64,000 nt of DNA from Jeotgalicoccus nanhaiensis (GTDB lineage Bacteria; Bacillota; Bacilli; Staphylococcales; Salinicoccaceae): assembly GCA_004570955.1 (NCBI GenBank), contig SPPL01000005.1, positions 1 through 64,000 on the forward strand, written 5' to 3'. This document shows positions 9,074 to 19,561 of this stretch, piece by piece. Position 1 is the first letter of the stretch; each line of letters opens with the position of its first letter. A model generated the notes under the pieces. It worked only from the letters and a program-made list of their open reading frames with translations. It made no database searches and was not told the DNA's origin. The translations under genes were made by a program, and so were the position numbers.

Positions 9074-10000
9074 TTACAAGCTAGATAAATGTCTTATTAT
9101 TTTATCGTTATCTTGATTGTCTAATTCTTTAATTATATGCAAATATGTTTCCTGAGTAGTTATCATACTGGAGTGTCCAAGTCTTCTTGCAACACTAGCG
9201 ATAGAGACGCCTGCAAAAAGTAATAGAGAAGCATGTGTATGTCTAAGTCCATGGATTGAAATAATAGGGATATCAGCTTTAATACATAATGCTCTCAATC
9301 TATTATTTACCATAGAATTATAGATTCTACCTTTAACGAATATAGGTTTCTCAGGGTCTAATTCTCTAATCATTTGTGAAAACTGCATAGCAACCTGCCA
9401 GTCCATTATCACTTTACGGTTTGATGATTTATTTTTAGTTTCCTGCATACCACCTTTTGAAGATTTATAATCCCAAGTTTTATCTACAGAAATACTTTGC
9501 TTCGAAAAGTCAAAATCATTTGGAGTCAATGCAAGTGCTTCCGAAAATCGTAATCCTGTTTTTGAAACTAACAGTATAAACCAATCCCAATTAATCTCAT
9601 CATTAAGATCTAAATTTTTAAGTAAAGCCTGCAATTCAAATTGATTAAGAAATTTGATTTTCTTAGGTCGAGCTTTTCTTCCTTTTATAATCACTTTACG
9701 AGTAGGATTCTTATCAATAATTCCCTCATCCACAGCATCCATTATTGCCCCTTTTAACTGATGATGAAAATCCATTGTTGTTTGTTTTTCATGAGTAAAA
9801 GCGTAATCATTTAGTATCTGTTGATAACTTTGACGATCTAAATCGTACATTCTTAAATTTGGAGCTAACAACTCTAGTTTCTGAAGGGTCATATAATACT
9901 TATTTAAAGTAACATCACGAACAGCTCCGACTTTGTATAATTCAATCCAATCTTCGAAATATCTAAAAAATAGTTGATTCTCTTTCTTTCTCACTGACAT
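9074..10000 (-). CDS. tyrosine recombinase between the two hsdS copies
   Basis: About 308 residues of the phage-integrase (tyrosine recombinase) family: an N-terminal SAM-like core-binding domain (to about residue 150), then the catalytic domain with arginine in TGLRFSEAL, HGLRHTHASLL (H-x-x-R), the LGHSS box and the nucleophile in TQETYLHI. The start at 10000 has AGGAGG seven bases upstream; the longer frame to 10042 has no site. It lies inside the segment bounded by both inverted repeat pairs, so it would invert with it. Similar enzymes drive hsdS inversion in streptococci, lactobacilli and Bacteroides. Its likely job here is site-specific DNA inversion at IR1 and IR2. Confidence 0.9.
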   Translation of the reverse strand: MSVRKKENQLFFRYFEDWIELYKVGAVRDVTLNKYYMTLQKLELLAPNLRMYDLDRQSYQQILNDYAFTHEKQTTMDFHHQLKGAIMDAVDEGIIDKNPTRKVIIKGRKARPKKIKFLNQFELQALLKNLDLNDEINWDWFILLVSKTGLRFSEALALTPNDFDFSKQSISVDKTWDYKSSKGGMQETKNKSSNRKVIMDWQVAMQFSQMIRELDPEKPIFVKGRIYNSMVNNRLRALCIKADIPIISIHGLRHTHASLLLFAGVSIASVARRLGHSSMITTQETYLHIIKELDNQDNDKIIRHLSSL

Positions 10001-10071
10001 AAAAAAACCTCCTAAAATGTAACGCTGATTAGATAAAATCAACGTTACTGATTTTAGAAGATATAAAGTAA

Positions 10072-11328
10072 TTATAAAAACATTTTGTGGAGATATAGAC
10101 TTTTAAGTTTATTTAAAATGTTAACTTGTTTTTGATGAATTTGGATATCATCATATATATTAGTTAAAAATTCACCGATTCTTTCTTGTTCTTTTAAGTT
10201 AGTTGGAACTATAAGGTTAAGAGCACGTAATGACTTTTGACTTACACCCTTAGCAGTAGCCCCACTTGAAATAGAGATTAGATTATTAATCACCAAGGGC
10301 GTTCGTAGAATAGTAGCCAAAAATAAATTTGTCATCATCTTCTTATCTGCATCAAAAGCAATAGTTCTTTGGCTCAATATATATCCATTATTATCAGGAA
10401 CTAGTGCAACATTTCCCATGGGGGCTTCAGTAGTAAATAATACCATTCCTTTTTTTAGATAATTTCCGCCCATCCATCTTTGATATAACTCTTCAGAACC
10501 ATATTTAGCATCAACATTTTTATCTATAAAACCATTTTTCACATTTAACGCTGATAAAGCTAAATATCCTTTATCAGACCATTTCATTTCTAACTTCTTA
10601 GGTGTACGTCCTCTGAAATCAATTATTTTATTGATATTTTCAAAAAACTTGTATTCTTTCCAATTTTCATTAAAATTTTTGAATCTCATTTTTGGGTTAG
10701 TTTCACATCTATCTGGAAATATTATACTAAGATAGACTTTTTTAAGAGTTTCTAGCATGTTAATTTTACGCTGATGAAGAGCAATTATTGTATCTAGTGA
10801 CTTTAAGAATTTCCCTATTTTGTCTTGCTCCTCATTAGATGGAAAATTCCCTATCATATTCTCAATGTTTTTTCTTGTAATATAAAATATAGTAGAACCA
10901 GCAGATTCATTTCTCATTTTTTTTCTTGTTATAGAACTCTTAAAAAATGAGTATAGAAAGTCAATATTATAATTAGGTTTAGGTGTCAATCCAATAAAAG
11001 TTTGGTTTGTTATTAAGTCATTAGAAACAATAGCAACGACTCCAAAAGTTGCGCTTACAGAAACTATTATAGAGTCTTTGGGAATAACCTTTAAATTCAT
11101 AGATTTTACAGTATCTTCAGAAACGTATCTTCCACTTGTAGACCCATGAAGATATCTACCTTGGATGTCTTCAATACGTGTCCAAGGAATATCACCTGAA
11201 AAAATTTTAGGTTTATCTCTCATAGGTACAATAAAGTTTTTGAAAACCATCTTCAACTTACGCTGTTCCCAATCGTCATGAAAGTCTTTAAACCGCAGTT
11301 CAGGGACTTTTCTTTCTTCTTTACTCAT
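10072..11328 (-). CDS. hsdS: type I restriction-modification specificity subunit
   Basis: This 418-residue HsdS has the usual order: short N-terminal lead with WEQRKL, first target-recognition domain, central conserved helix (IALHQRKINMLETLKKVYLS), second recognition domain (starts near INKIIDFRGRTPKK) and C-terminal helix ending YLHKMFL. The two domains each read half of a bipartite DNA site, and the helices set the spacing and bind HsdM. Its ATG overlaps the end of hsdM, so it is the expressed copy. Inverted-repeat matches at its start and middle to the silent copy at 7857-9044 mean the present domain pair is one of several possible combinations. Confidence 0.93.
   Translation of the reverse strand: MSKEERKVPELRFKDFHDDWEQRKLKMVFKNFIVPMRDKPKIFSGDIPWTRIEDIQGRYLHGSTSGRYVSEDTVKSMNLKVIPKDSIIVSVSATFGVVAIVSNDLITNQTFIGLTPKPNYNIDFLYSFFKSSITRKKMRNESAGSTIFYITRKNIENMIGNFPSNEEQDKIGKFLKSLDTIIALHQRKINMLETLKKVYLSIIFPDRCETNPKMRFKNFNENWKEYKFFENINKIIDFRGRTPKKLEMKWSDKGYLALSALNVKNGFIDKNVDAKYGSEELYQRWMGGNYLKKGMVLFTTEAPMGNVALVPDNNGYILSQRTIAFDADKKMMTNLFLATILRTPLVINNLISISSGATAKGVSQKSLRALNLIVPTNLKEQERIGEFLTNIYDDIQIHQKQVNILNKLKSLYLHKMFL
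10757..10779. repeat. inverted repeat IR2, right copy
   Basis: The reverse complement of 8364-8386, 23 of 23 bases, located in the central conserved region of the expressed hsdS; imperfect similarity continues to about 10728. Confidence 0.92.
11255..11271. repeat. inverted repeat IR1, right copy
   Basis: The reverse complement of 7863-7879, 17 of 17 bases, in the WEQRK codons near the start of the expressed hsdS. Together with IR2 it defines nested invertible segments of about 3.4 and 2.4 kb. Confidence 0.9.
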
Positions 11329-12920
11329 CGACGAAACACCTCTTTCGTTGCTTCTATAAGTGCCATTCCGTCTTCATCACCTTCAAGCTCATCTAACATT
11401 TCAAGCAGACTTGCTTCCGCTTCAGCAATTTCTTTATTGATAGTTTTAATTTCCTCGTGAAGTGCCTTTATATCTACTGGCTCTTCTTCTTCAAAAGTGT
11501 CGACATACCTTGGAATATTAAGGTTATATTCATTTTCTTCAATTTCTTCACGAGTCGCTAAGTAACTGTACTTATCTACCGTTTCACGATTTCTGTACGT
11601 TTCTAATATTTTATCTACATCTTCGTCGGTAATATGATTCTGATTCTTACCTTTTTCAAATGATTGTGAGGCATCAATGAAAAGAACATCCTCAGTCTGA
11701 CGGGATTTTTTAAACACTAAGATTGTCGTTGGAATGCTTGTACCAAAGAAAATATTAGCCGGTAATCCGATTATTGCATCTAAGTAATTCTTCTCTTCTA
11801 TCAGATATTTACGGATAACTCCCTCAGCAGCCCCTCTGAACAGAACCCCGTGCGGTAAAACAACAGCCATCGTTCCATCATCATCCAAGTGGTGAATCAT
11901 ATGCTGTACAAAAGCAAAGTCTGCTTTAGATTTCGGTGCTAATTTACCGTAGTTACTGAAACGTTCATCTTCCAAGAAAGATGGATCAGCACTCCACTTC
12001 GCACTGTATGGCGGGTTGGCTACAATCGCATCAAATTTTTGGTCTTCAAATGCTGGTTCTTCTAAAGTATCCCCATTTTCTATAGAGAAAGCTTTAAAGT
12101 TTACATCGTGCAGCAGCATGTTCATTCGTGCCAGGTTATATGTAGTGCTGTTGTATTCCTGTCCATAGTAATGACGTACATGTGCCAACCGGCCTACACG
12201 TAACAGCAATGAACCTGACCCGCACGTCGGGTCATATACACTGCGTAAATTCTCTTTTCCTGTTGTAACAATCTCTGCTAAAAGTTTAGAAACTTGCTGC
12301 GGTGTATAGAACTCCCCTGCTTTCTTACCTGCAGTCGCTGCGAACTGCCCAATCATATACTCATATGCATCACCAAGCATATCTATTTCCATGTCACTAT
12401 GCACAAACGGTAAATCCGCTAAATTTAGCATTACTTTAGAAATTAACTTCGTACGGTTAGATACATTATTTCCTAGACGATTTGAAGTTAAATCCATATC
12501 AGAGAACAAATGAACAAAATCATCCTCACTGTTCGTACCTAATGTAGATTCCTCTACTTTGTTAATCGCTTTAGACAAATCTTCAATATCAAATTTACCT
12601 GCTTCAATATCTTGAACCAGACTGCTGTATAAAAACTCAGGTTCAATGAAGTATCCGATTCTTGTAATGAGCTCGTCAGACAATGCTTCTTTTAACTGTT
12701 CATCTTCCCAAGCTTCACTAAATGAAATTTTGTCTTCTTCTAATAAACCATCTACTTCTTCTTCTACTTTTTCCGATAAGAAACGATAGAATATTAACCC
12801 TAATATGTAATTACGGAACTCACTCGCATCCATATTTCCACGCAAATCATTAGCGATACTCCATAATTTCTTCTGTAATTCAGCCTGCTGCTGTCTCTGT
12901 TTCTCTGTTACTGTCATCAT
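11325..12920 (-). CDS. hsdM: type I restriction-modification methyltransferase subunit
   Basis: A 531-residue HsdM of the N6-adenine class. An N-terminal helical domain (about residues 10-150) precedes the methylase core with the SAM-binding DPTCGSGS motif at D230 and the catalytic NPPY at N302. AGGAGG lies upstream of the ATG. The stop overlaps the hsdS start (ATGA type), giving coupled synthesis of the M2S methylase. HsdR is encoded about 65 nt upstream on the same strand. Confidence 0.95.
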   Translation of the reverse strand: MMTVTEKQRQQQAELQKKLWSIANDLRGNMDASEFRNYILGLIFYRFLSEKVEEEVDGLLEEDKISFSEAWEDEQLKEALSDELITRIGYFIEPEFLYSSLVQDIEAGKFDIEDLSKAINKVEESTLGTNSEDDFVHLFSDMDLTSNRLGNNVSNRTKLISKVMLNLADLPFVHSDMEIDMLGDAYEYMIGQFAATAGKKAGEFYTPQQVSKLLAEIVTTGKENLRSVYDPTCGSGSLLLRVGRLAHVRHYYGQEYNSTTYNLARMNMLLHDVNFKAFSIENGDTLEEPAFEDQKFDAIVANPPYSAKWSADPSFLEDERFSNYGKLAPKSKADFAFVQHMIHHLDDDGTMAVVLPHGVLFRGAAEGVIRKYLIEEKNYLDAIIGLPANIFFGTSIPTTILVFKKSRQTEDVLFIDASQSFEKGKNQNHITDEDVDKILETYRNRETVDKYSYLATREEIEENEYNLNIPRYVDTFEEEEPVDIKALHEEIKTINKEIAEAEASLLEMLDELEGDEDGMALIEATKEVFRR

Positions 12921-12985
12921 TATAATTACTCCTCCTGAAAATCAACACGACTAACCCCTAAGAAACAATGTTCTCAGGAGTAATT

Positions 12986-15769
12986 TTACACGCCGTATTT
13001 TGCCGTCACTTCTTTAATGTAGTTTTGAATCTTATCCACTTTCTTACGTCGCACTAAGAAAGAACCAGAGATACCCTCTTCAATATCTTTCCGGTAAACC
13101 TGACCGCTGAATTGATACTCTGACAGTAACTCATTCAGCTGTTCTTCAGAATAGTCGTTTTCTTTAGCAAACTCATTCAGTTCTTTAATTTTTTGTTCCT
13201 CTTCAAAATTCAAATACTCCGCTGCCACATTAGCGTTTCTCCCTAATGTTGGAACAACTGTATCTAGGAATTCTTTAATTAATTCTGATTTCAAACGCAG
13301 CTGTTCATCATCCGCACCATCAAGTATATTTCTAATACTCGCAATTTCACGTTTCTGATTACCTTTATTAACCAGATCAATATCATTAATCAGATTAACA
13401 ATGTAACTTACATTAATCGTTTCGTTTCGGATGATTTCAATTTCGAAGTCTATATCGTCGAGAATTGAAGCTTTCTCCGGATCTGGTTTCTTAATATGTT
13501 TTTCATATAAATCTAAGTAGTGACTGCGATAATCCTGATGCTGCTGTTGATCAATTCCAGTCACCTCTTCAGTAAATTCAAACTCGATGAAAGTTTTTAA
13601 CTTTACTAAAGTTCTGCTCATTCTTCTGAAAGCTTCAACAAATTCTTTTATTTCTTCTTCTTTTTCAATATAGCTTACATGTTCTGGTTCTGGTGCTATC
13701 GCTTTTAAAGCATACAGAGCTTTTTTAAATTCAAATAAATAATCTTCATATGGTTTTTGAATCACTGTATCAGTGTCCTCTGTTTGAGAGAACAGTTTTA
13801 TGGCATCATCAGTTGCCTGCTTTAAATTTCTAAAGTTCACGATATTACCATATGGTTTTGTTAATTTTTCAACTCTGTTTGTTCTGGAATATGCTTGAAT
13901 TAAATCATGGTGTTTCAAGTTTTTATCGACATATAGTGTGTTTAATTTCTTGCTATCAAAGCCGGTTAAAAACATCCCCACAACAATAAGAACATCTATT
14001 TTTTCGCCTCTTATTCCTTTTTTAACTCTTTTCGAGATATCATTAAAATAGCCATCATAGGAATCTAAAGAAAAATTAGTACCATACAAATCATTATAAT
14101 CCGTAATGACTCGAGCCAGCTGGTCTTTAGCAGCTTCTTTAACTTCTCCATCCCGTGTATCCTGGTTAGCTTCATATGAAAAGATTGTTGCAACTTTCAA
14201 CTTGTTGTCTGTTTTCTCAGCTTCTTTAGCTTTAAAAGCATCATAGTATTTCATCGCCATTTCAATACTTTGGGTAGCCAATATTGCTGAATATTCTTTT
14301 CTGACTGTCTTCTTGGAATGGATATTATATATATAATCTGTAACCAAATCAATACGGTCGTCAGCCATCCATATTTTATTTGCTTCAATTCCTGACACAT
14401 ACTCATCGTTCAAGAACGGATTCTCACCTTTAAAAGTATTTATATACTCAACTGAAAATCCTAAGACGTTTCCATCACGAATCGCATCTTTAATTAAGTA
14501 GTAATGCAGACACTTATCAAAAATATCGGCTGTTGCTCTGCCGTCTGCACTTCTGTTCTCTTCAAATCTCGGTGTTCCAGTAAATCCAAAAAACTGAGCA
14601 TTCGTAAAATGTTTAGCAATCTGAGTATGCATCTCACCAAATTGCGAACGATGGCATTCATCTATTATGAAAATTACTTTATCAGTTTTATACTGATCCA
14701 TAACTCTTTTATTTCTTTTTACCGCATTGTTGAGCTTTTGAATTGTCGTCACAATCATCGGTTGAGACTTATCTGCAAGCTGCTGCTCAAGTTTTGCTGT
14801 ATTTTTCGTAAAGTCCACTGAGTCTTTCTGGAACTTATTAAATTCAGCCATAGTCTGTGCGTCCAGGTCTTTCCGGTCTACGAGGAAGATTACCTTTTGG
14901 ATTTCAGGTCTTTCAGACAATAGCTGACTCGCTTTAAAAGAAGTCAGAGTCTTTCCGCTTCCAGTTGTATGCCAGATATAGCCGTTATTATTAGTTTCTA
15001 ATGCCTGATTAATTAAAGCTTCTGTAGCATAGACTTGATACGGACGCATCACCATTAAATTATGGTCTGTTTCATTCACTATCATATATCGGCTGATTAT
15101 TTTAGATAATCTGCATGGTGTACAGAAATCTTCCAGAAAGTTTGTCAGTCTGTTGATTGTATTATTTTTCTCATCTGACCAGTAGAACATTGCACTTTTA
15201 AATATTTCTTTATCACTGTTTGCAAAATATCTTGTATTTTGACTGTTACTCACAATAAATAATTGAACATATTTAAAGAGCCCCTTATAGTTATCTCTTC
15301 TGTAACGTTCAATTTGGTTAAATGCCTCATTAATTGCTACACCGCTGCGTTTAAGTTCAATTTGAGTCACCGGCAAACCATTAATAAGTATTGTTACATC
15401 ATAACGCCCTTTGTACTTATCACTCACTGCAACCTGATTTGTTACCTGATATGTATTCTTGCGCCATGAATCTTTGCTGAAAAACTCGAGGTAAATTTCA
15501 GTCTCATCATCTCTTCTAAGGACAAATTTATCTCTTAAAATCTGTGCACTGGTAAATACATTCTTACCATTTATTTGAGTCATCAGTCGATCAAACTCAC
15601 TGTCAGTCAGCGGTTTCCCATTTAATTTATCCTGATGCCGTTCATTTAATATTTTTCTGAAGTTATCAGTAATTGCTTCAATGGAATACAGCTTTACATT
15701 CTCAAAACCTTGTTGTCCAAGCTGTTCCATTACTTGATTCTCAAGTGCTACCTCGCTCTGATATCCCAT
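12986..15769 (-). CDS. hsdR: type I restriction endonuclease subunit
   Basis: A 927-residue HsdR. It carries the PD-(D/E)xK nuclease at the N-terminus (D124 and E138-L-K140 in TQIELKRSG), a superfamily 2 motor with TGSGKT near residue 273 and DECH at D370, and a long helical C-terminus that docks on the methylase. The subunit translocates DNA and cuts away from the recognition site when the site is unmethylated. First of three co-oriented genes hsdR-hsdM-hsdS. No frameshift or missing motif seen, so restriction should be active and its target set by the current hsdS. Confidence 0.95.
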   Translation of the reverse strand: MGYQSEVALENQVMEQLGQQGFENVKLYSIEAITDNFRKILNERHQDKLNGKPLTDSEFDRLMTQINGKNVFTSAQILRDKFVLRRDDETEIYLEFFSKDSWRKNTYQVTNQVAVSDKYKGRYDVTILINGLPVTQIELKRSGVAINEAFNQIERYRRDNYKGLFKYVQLFIVSNSQNTRYFANSDKEIFKSAMFYWSDEKNNTINRLTNFLEDFCTPCRLSKIISRYMIVNETDHNLMVMRPYQVYATEALINQALETNNNGYIWHTTGSGKTLTSFKASQLLSERPEIQKVIFLVDRKDLDAQTMAEFNKFQKDSVDFTKNTAKLEQQLADKSQPMIVTTIQKLNNAVKRNKRVMDQYKTDKVIFIIDECHRSQFGEMHTQIAKHFTNAQFFGFTGTPRFEENRSADGRATADIFDKCLHYYLIKDAIRDGNVLGFSVEYINTFKGENPFLNDEYVSGIEANKIWMADDRIDLVTDYIYNIHSKKTVRKEYSAILATQSIEMAMKYYDAFKAKEAEKTDNKLKVATIFSYEANQDTRDGEVKEAAKDQLARVITDYNDLYGTNFSLDSYDGYFNDISKRVKKGIRGEKIDVLIVVGMFLTGFDSKKLNTLYVDKNLKHHDLIQAYSRTNRVEKLTKPYGNIVNFRNLKQATDDAIKLFSQTEDTDTVIQKPYEDYLFEFKKALYALKAIAPEPEHVSYIEKEEEIKEFVEAFRRMSRTLVKLKTFIEFEFTEEVTGIDQQQHQDYRSHYLDLYEKHIKKPDPEKASILDDIDFEIEIIRNETINVSYIVNLINDIDLVNKGNQKREIASIRNILDGADDEQLRLKSELIKEFLDTVVPTLGRNANVAAEYLNFEEEQKIKELNEFAKENDYSEEQLNELLSEYQFSGQVYRKDIEEGISGSFLVRRKKVDKIQNYIKEVTAKYGV

Positions 15770-15915
15770 AAAACAACCCTCACTTATAAATATTGGAAGT
15801 TATTCCTATTGTACTATATTCCCCAAGATATTCCTTTCTATTTAGAAATATTTTCTAATCCAAATAAAAGCGCGAAACCTCAAATATTCCACGTCTTGAC
15901 AAGTATCTTCAATCC

Positions 15916-16334
15916 CTATCTTCTTTTAACAATAAGAGCACCTATTCCTTCAGCCCATATATAAAAAAGAATATCCAGAGATAGACTAATGGCATTGATT
16001 CATTACCCATCATTGTAAATACTGCTTGCTATACCGATAATCAAAATAGCCGTAAAGATATGCGAGCTATATACAAAGAAGTTAAAAATATTATGAGTTA
16101 CCCGTTCATCAACTTCCGGTACATTATCTTTCTTGCTCTTCTTTTTTATTACCTCAATAATTATTAGAATAATAATTGCGCTAATCCACCTGCAAGCACT
16201 TCATATGGAAATTCTCCTTTTATAAAATACAGCAGAAGCGATTCCAGAATAGCTCCAAAAAACGTGCAAGTAATCATGAACAATGAACTATATTTCTCTT
16301 GAATCAATGCTTTCTTTTCATCATTTTCACTCAT
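15916..16334 (-). pseudogene. decayed small membrane protein
   Basis: From the ATG at 16334 the frame reads [20 protein letters not shown] and a membrane helix, then stops after GGLAQLLF. Reading on in other frames recovers IIILIIIEVIKKKSKK, then IFNFFVYSSHIFTAILIIGI, SMPLVYLWIFFFIYGLKE and GALIVKRR. At least three frameshifts or stops separate these pieces. The parent was a small protein with three or four membrane helices, of the kind often paired with an XRE regulator. The start overlaps the end of the adjacent broken regulator (ATGA), confirming a former operon. Confidence 0.7.
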
Positions 16335-16533
16335 TCACCATCCCCCTTTAAAATTAATAACTCGCCTATTGGTATATCAAAATATTCTATCAGTTTTAGT
16401 GCTAACTCCAGACTCGGATTATATTTATTCTTTTCAATTGCATTGATAGTCTATCTCGTGACTTGTAAATCCTCAGCCATTTTAACCTGGGTCCCCCTCT
16501 GGACAGACATATTTCTTTTATATAGTTAACCAT
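16331..16533 (-). pseudogene. decayed XRE-family (Cro/CI) regulator
   Basis: The minus strand reads MVNYIKEICLSRG, then after a one-base frameshift TQVKMAEDLQVTR, a TAG where most relatives have Gln, and [20 protein letters not shown]. These pieces rebuild a typical 66-residue helix-turn-helix regulator. One frameshift and one nonsense codon make it non-functional. It was co-transcribed with the membrane protein relic that follows. Confidence 0.8.
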
Positions 16534-16590
16534 TTTCATTGAATACGCTCTCTATAATGTAAATTTATCTTTACATAGACACTAAAAAAT

Positions 16591-16718
16591 TACCCGCAGA
16601 GTGTAAAGAAGTCTTTACATTCTGCGGGTATCTTTTATAAATAATGTATTTACTGATAATCAGTTATTTTCAGCATTCCTTTTGTATCCAGTACCGTATA
16701 GGTCACCTGAGACGTTTC
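16591..16718 (-). pseudogene. 3' gene fragment plus terminator, diverged copy of 40282-40410
   Basis: An imperfect-stem terminator (arms 16591-16608 and 16613-16630, core CCCGCAGAGTGTAAAG) follows 22 codons that read VTYTVLDTKGMLKITDYQ and a stop at 16650. The same order and sequence, about 85% alike by eye, forms the 3' end and terminator of the lipoprotein gene at 40341-41564. Similarity fades about 20 bases beyond 16718. Both copies lie in the same orientation and bracket the metal-resistance region. Confidence 0.8.
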
Positions 16719-16810
16719 CTATACATTTCCTAGTCTAATTTCAATGCTGGACTGCTTGTATCGATTGTACTTCTTGTAACACCGGTTTTCTATGTATATT
16801 TATTATATTT

Positions 16811-17437
16811 TCAACGCATCTCAATGCGACGGATTGAACCGATTCTCGCGTATCGAATAAGCATCATATCCTGCTGTGTATTCAATTTCTCTTGATTGAT
16901 TACATTATATATCGTCCCTTTTGACACACCCGCCATTTTCACTATCTCGTTGATGGTATCTGTTTTACTATGATAGAGCGACACAATCACATTCACTTTC
17001 TCTTGAGTGATTCGTGGTCGTCCACCGACCCTGCCTCTCGATTATGCGAATTCTAACCCTTTTCTTGTTCTTTCACTAAGTATGCTGGCTTCGAGTTCAG
17101 CTAATCCTCTCAACATCGTAAAGAATATTTTCCCTATCGCATCTTTCATATTAATGTTCATATCGATGATTTCCAAGTCTATCCCATTGTCTTCAAGATG
17201 TTGCGATAATTCGATCAGTGGCTTTGTCGTCCATCCCAATCGATCGAGCTTAGTAATTACAAGTGTGTCACCGCTACGCAAATAGTCGAGACAGTTATCT
17301 AATTATGCACATTTAAACTTTCGTCCACTCACTTTTTCAGAGAGTATACGGTCACATCCGACTGCCTTTAATATATCAATTTGACAATCTAAGTTCTGAT
17401 TTCGAATACTGACACGTGCATATCCAATTTTCGCCAT
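16811..17437 (-). pseudogene. serine recombinase (Tn3/Tn552-type resolvase), two in-frame stops
   Basis: The conceptual product starts MAKIGYARVSIRNQNLDCQI with the catalytic serine in YARVS, runs through LDYLRSGDTLVITKLDRLG and the long E helix, and ends with a helix-turn-helix tail (GRPRITQEKVNVIV...GVSKGTIYNVI). TAA codons interrupt after KFKCA and after RKGLEFA, and the usual DRLGR is DRLGW. It is therefore dead. Resolvase relics of this kind mark plasmid or transposon DNA; another recombinase fragment lies at the opposite edge of the island (39909). Confidence 0.88.
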
Positions 17438-17789
17438 TCCTTCACTCTTTTTTAGTCGCTTTCATTGTATTAAACAAACACTTACCCTATCAATGTTCAC
17501 AAATCAAAGCCCACAGCTAATGCTTGAGTTCAAAAAATCATGTATTTTTATATTATTTATACGTTGATTACTATACGGGTTTTTGGTCTTTAATCATAGG
17601 TTTAAAAGACCATTTATTCTTTCACAAAATAGTCCAATTAATGGTCGTTTTTTAAACTTAATTTTACATGTAGTTTTTGTCATATTAAATACTCATTTTA
17701 TGCACGGATTCTCGAAAATTATAATCTAGTCTAATACATAAAGGAATGACAAGTTCTTTATTAAAAGTAGAAAGAAGGGATTGTAAAGT
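17438..17789. other. non-coding leader before the multicopper oxidase
   Basis: No coding frame of note. A hairpin with arms GACCATT at 17608-17614 and AATGGTC at 17640-17646, followed by GTTTTTTAA, resembles a terminator or attenuator on the plus strand. TACATGTA near 17665 resembles a cop box without its two central bases. No exact TACANNTGTA site was found here. Confidence 0.4.
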
Positions 17790-19358
17790 ATGAGAAAAAA
17801 GAACCTATTGATAAGCTTGTTTTCTCTGATGATGGTCATTGTTTTATCAGCTTGTACAAGCAATGACGGAGAAGCATCTGTAGAAGATACTAACAATGGA
17901 AAGGATTCAAATGAACAGATGAATATGAATGAGGACAATGAAAATTCTATGGAAGAAAATATGAATAACTCCTCCAGTGAAGGAGAAATGAATAATGGTT
18001 CCATGGGTAATGGTCATATGGATCATGATGATGTGGTAAGTCTAATTGATTCGACAGGAGAGAATGAACTGAATATCCCCCCTGTACTCAAAAGCGACAG
18101 CAACAAAGGAACTGAGTATACAATACGCGCGCAAAAAGGAGAAACAGAAATATTTGATGGCGTTCAAACAAAAACATATGGCTATAATGACTCGTTTCTA
18201 GGTCCCATGCTTCAATTTGAAAAAGGAGATACTGTGAAAATAAACTTAATCAATGAACTCAATGAAAATACCACTTTTCACTGGCATGGATTGGAAGTGC
18301 CAGGGAATGACGATGGTGGTCCACACAATGTATTGGAGCCAGGCGAAGAGAGTACTATTGAATTTGAAGTGACACAGGAAGCTGCCACATTGTGGTTCCA
18401 TCCCCACCCGGAAGGAAAAACCTCTGAACAAGTGTACAACGGACTTGCTGGGTTAATTTATATCGAGGACCAAAATTCAAAAAATCTCGAATTACCAAGT
18501 GAATATGGAGAAAATGACATTCCTCTCATTTTCCAGGACAGAGTCTTTGATGACGAAAAACAGTTGAATTATAAAGCAGCAGCAAATGAAGATGGCACTG
18601 TCGGAGATACATCATTAATTAATGGAACATTAAATCCAAAATTAACTGTAGATAAAGAAAAAGTAAGGCTTCGACTTTTAAATGGCTCAAATGCAAGAAA
18701 CTACACCGTTAAACTAAATACAGAAGATGCTTTTGTACAAATCGCAACGGACGGCGGATTTTTAAATGAACCGGTCTCAATGCAAGAAATCACACTCACG
18801 CCTTCAGAACGGGCCGAAATAGTCATTGACTTCTCACAAGTTAAAACTAATGAAGAGATTGCTTTAGTAAACGAAGAAGGTACCACGCTCTTACCTTTTG
18901 AAATCACAGATCAAACAGGTAAAACCATAGATATACCTGATGAAATGAATGACTTTTCAGTTACGGAAGAAGAAAAGAATTTACCAGTAACAAAAGAAAT
19001 TGAACTTTTCGGCATGATGGATCAGGTAACGATAAATGGTAAAAAATTTGACTCTGAAAGAATTGATTTTACGCAGGAACAAGGTGTCACCGAAGTATGG
19101 GAAATCTATAATAAACCAGACATGATGGGCGGCATGATTCACCCGTTCCACATCCATGGTGCTCAGTTTAAAATCCTTTCCAGGAATGGAGAAGCACCAC
19201 CTGAGAACGAAAGAGGCTGGAAAGATAGTTTTTCCGTTGCCCCGGATGAGACTGTGAAAATTGCCATTCAGTTTAAAAATAAAGGCATACATATGTTCCA
19301 CTGTCACATACTTGAACATGAGGACAATGGGATGATGGGACAGGTTAAAGTAGAATAA
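17790..19358 (+). CDS. mco: multicopper oxidase, lipoprotein
   Basis: A 522-residue three-cupredoxin oxidase. The leader ends LSACTS, giving a lipoprotein Cys at residue 22, followed by a Met/Asn/His-rich linker that may bind copper. Copper ligand motifs occur in order: HWHG, WFHPHPEG, HPFHIHGAQF and HMFHCHILEHEDNGMMG. These are the type 1 and trinuclear copper sites. Bacterial relatives (CueO, staphylococcal Mco) oxidise Cu(I) to the less toxic Cu(II) outside the membrane. It heads the plus-strand part of the copper block, with the Cys-rich protein gene 203 nt downstream. Confidence 0.95.
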   Translation: MRKKNLLISLFSLMMVIVLSACTSNDGEASVEDTNNGKDSNEQMNMNEDNENSMEENMNNSSSEGEMNNGSMGNGHMDHDDVVSLIDSTGENELNIPPVLKSDSNKGTEYTIRAQKGETEIFDGVQTKTYGYNDSFLGPMLQFEKGDTVKINLINELNENTTFHWHGLEVPGNDDGGPHNVLEPGEESTIEFEVTQEAATLWFHPHPEGKTSEQVYNGLAGLIYIEDQNSKNLELPSEYGENDIPLIFQDRVFDDEKQLNYKAAANEDGTVGDTSLINGTLNPKLTVDKEKVRLRLLNGSNARNYTVKLNTEDAFVQIATDGGFLNEPVSMQEITLTPSERAEIVIDFSQVKTNEEIALVNEEGTTLLPFEITDQTGKTIDIPDEMNDFSVTEEEKNLPVTKEIELFGMMDQVTINGKKFDSERIDFTQEQGVTEVWEIYNKPDMMGGMIHPFHIHGAQFKILSRNGEAPPENERGWKDSFSVAPDETVKIAIQFKNKGIHMFHCHILEHEDNGMMGQVKVE

Positions 19359-19561
19359 GATCCAAATCTTCAATCTAATAATAAAAAAGGAACTATTTTT
19401 TGATTTTTCTAGGCGAATTACATTATTGAATAAGTGGAGAAGGACAATCATCATTAAAATTATGTGCATTTTCTATGGAGTTTACCAATATCGGTTTATA
19501 TGCGAAATGGATGGGAATTCAATTAATGCAAGCGTATTTAAATCTATAGGAGGTATTTACA

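Noticed and set aside
17666-17673. Cop box before the multicopper oxidase
   Set aside because: TACATGTA lacks the two central bases of TACANNTGTA, so it is not an exact CopY site.
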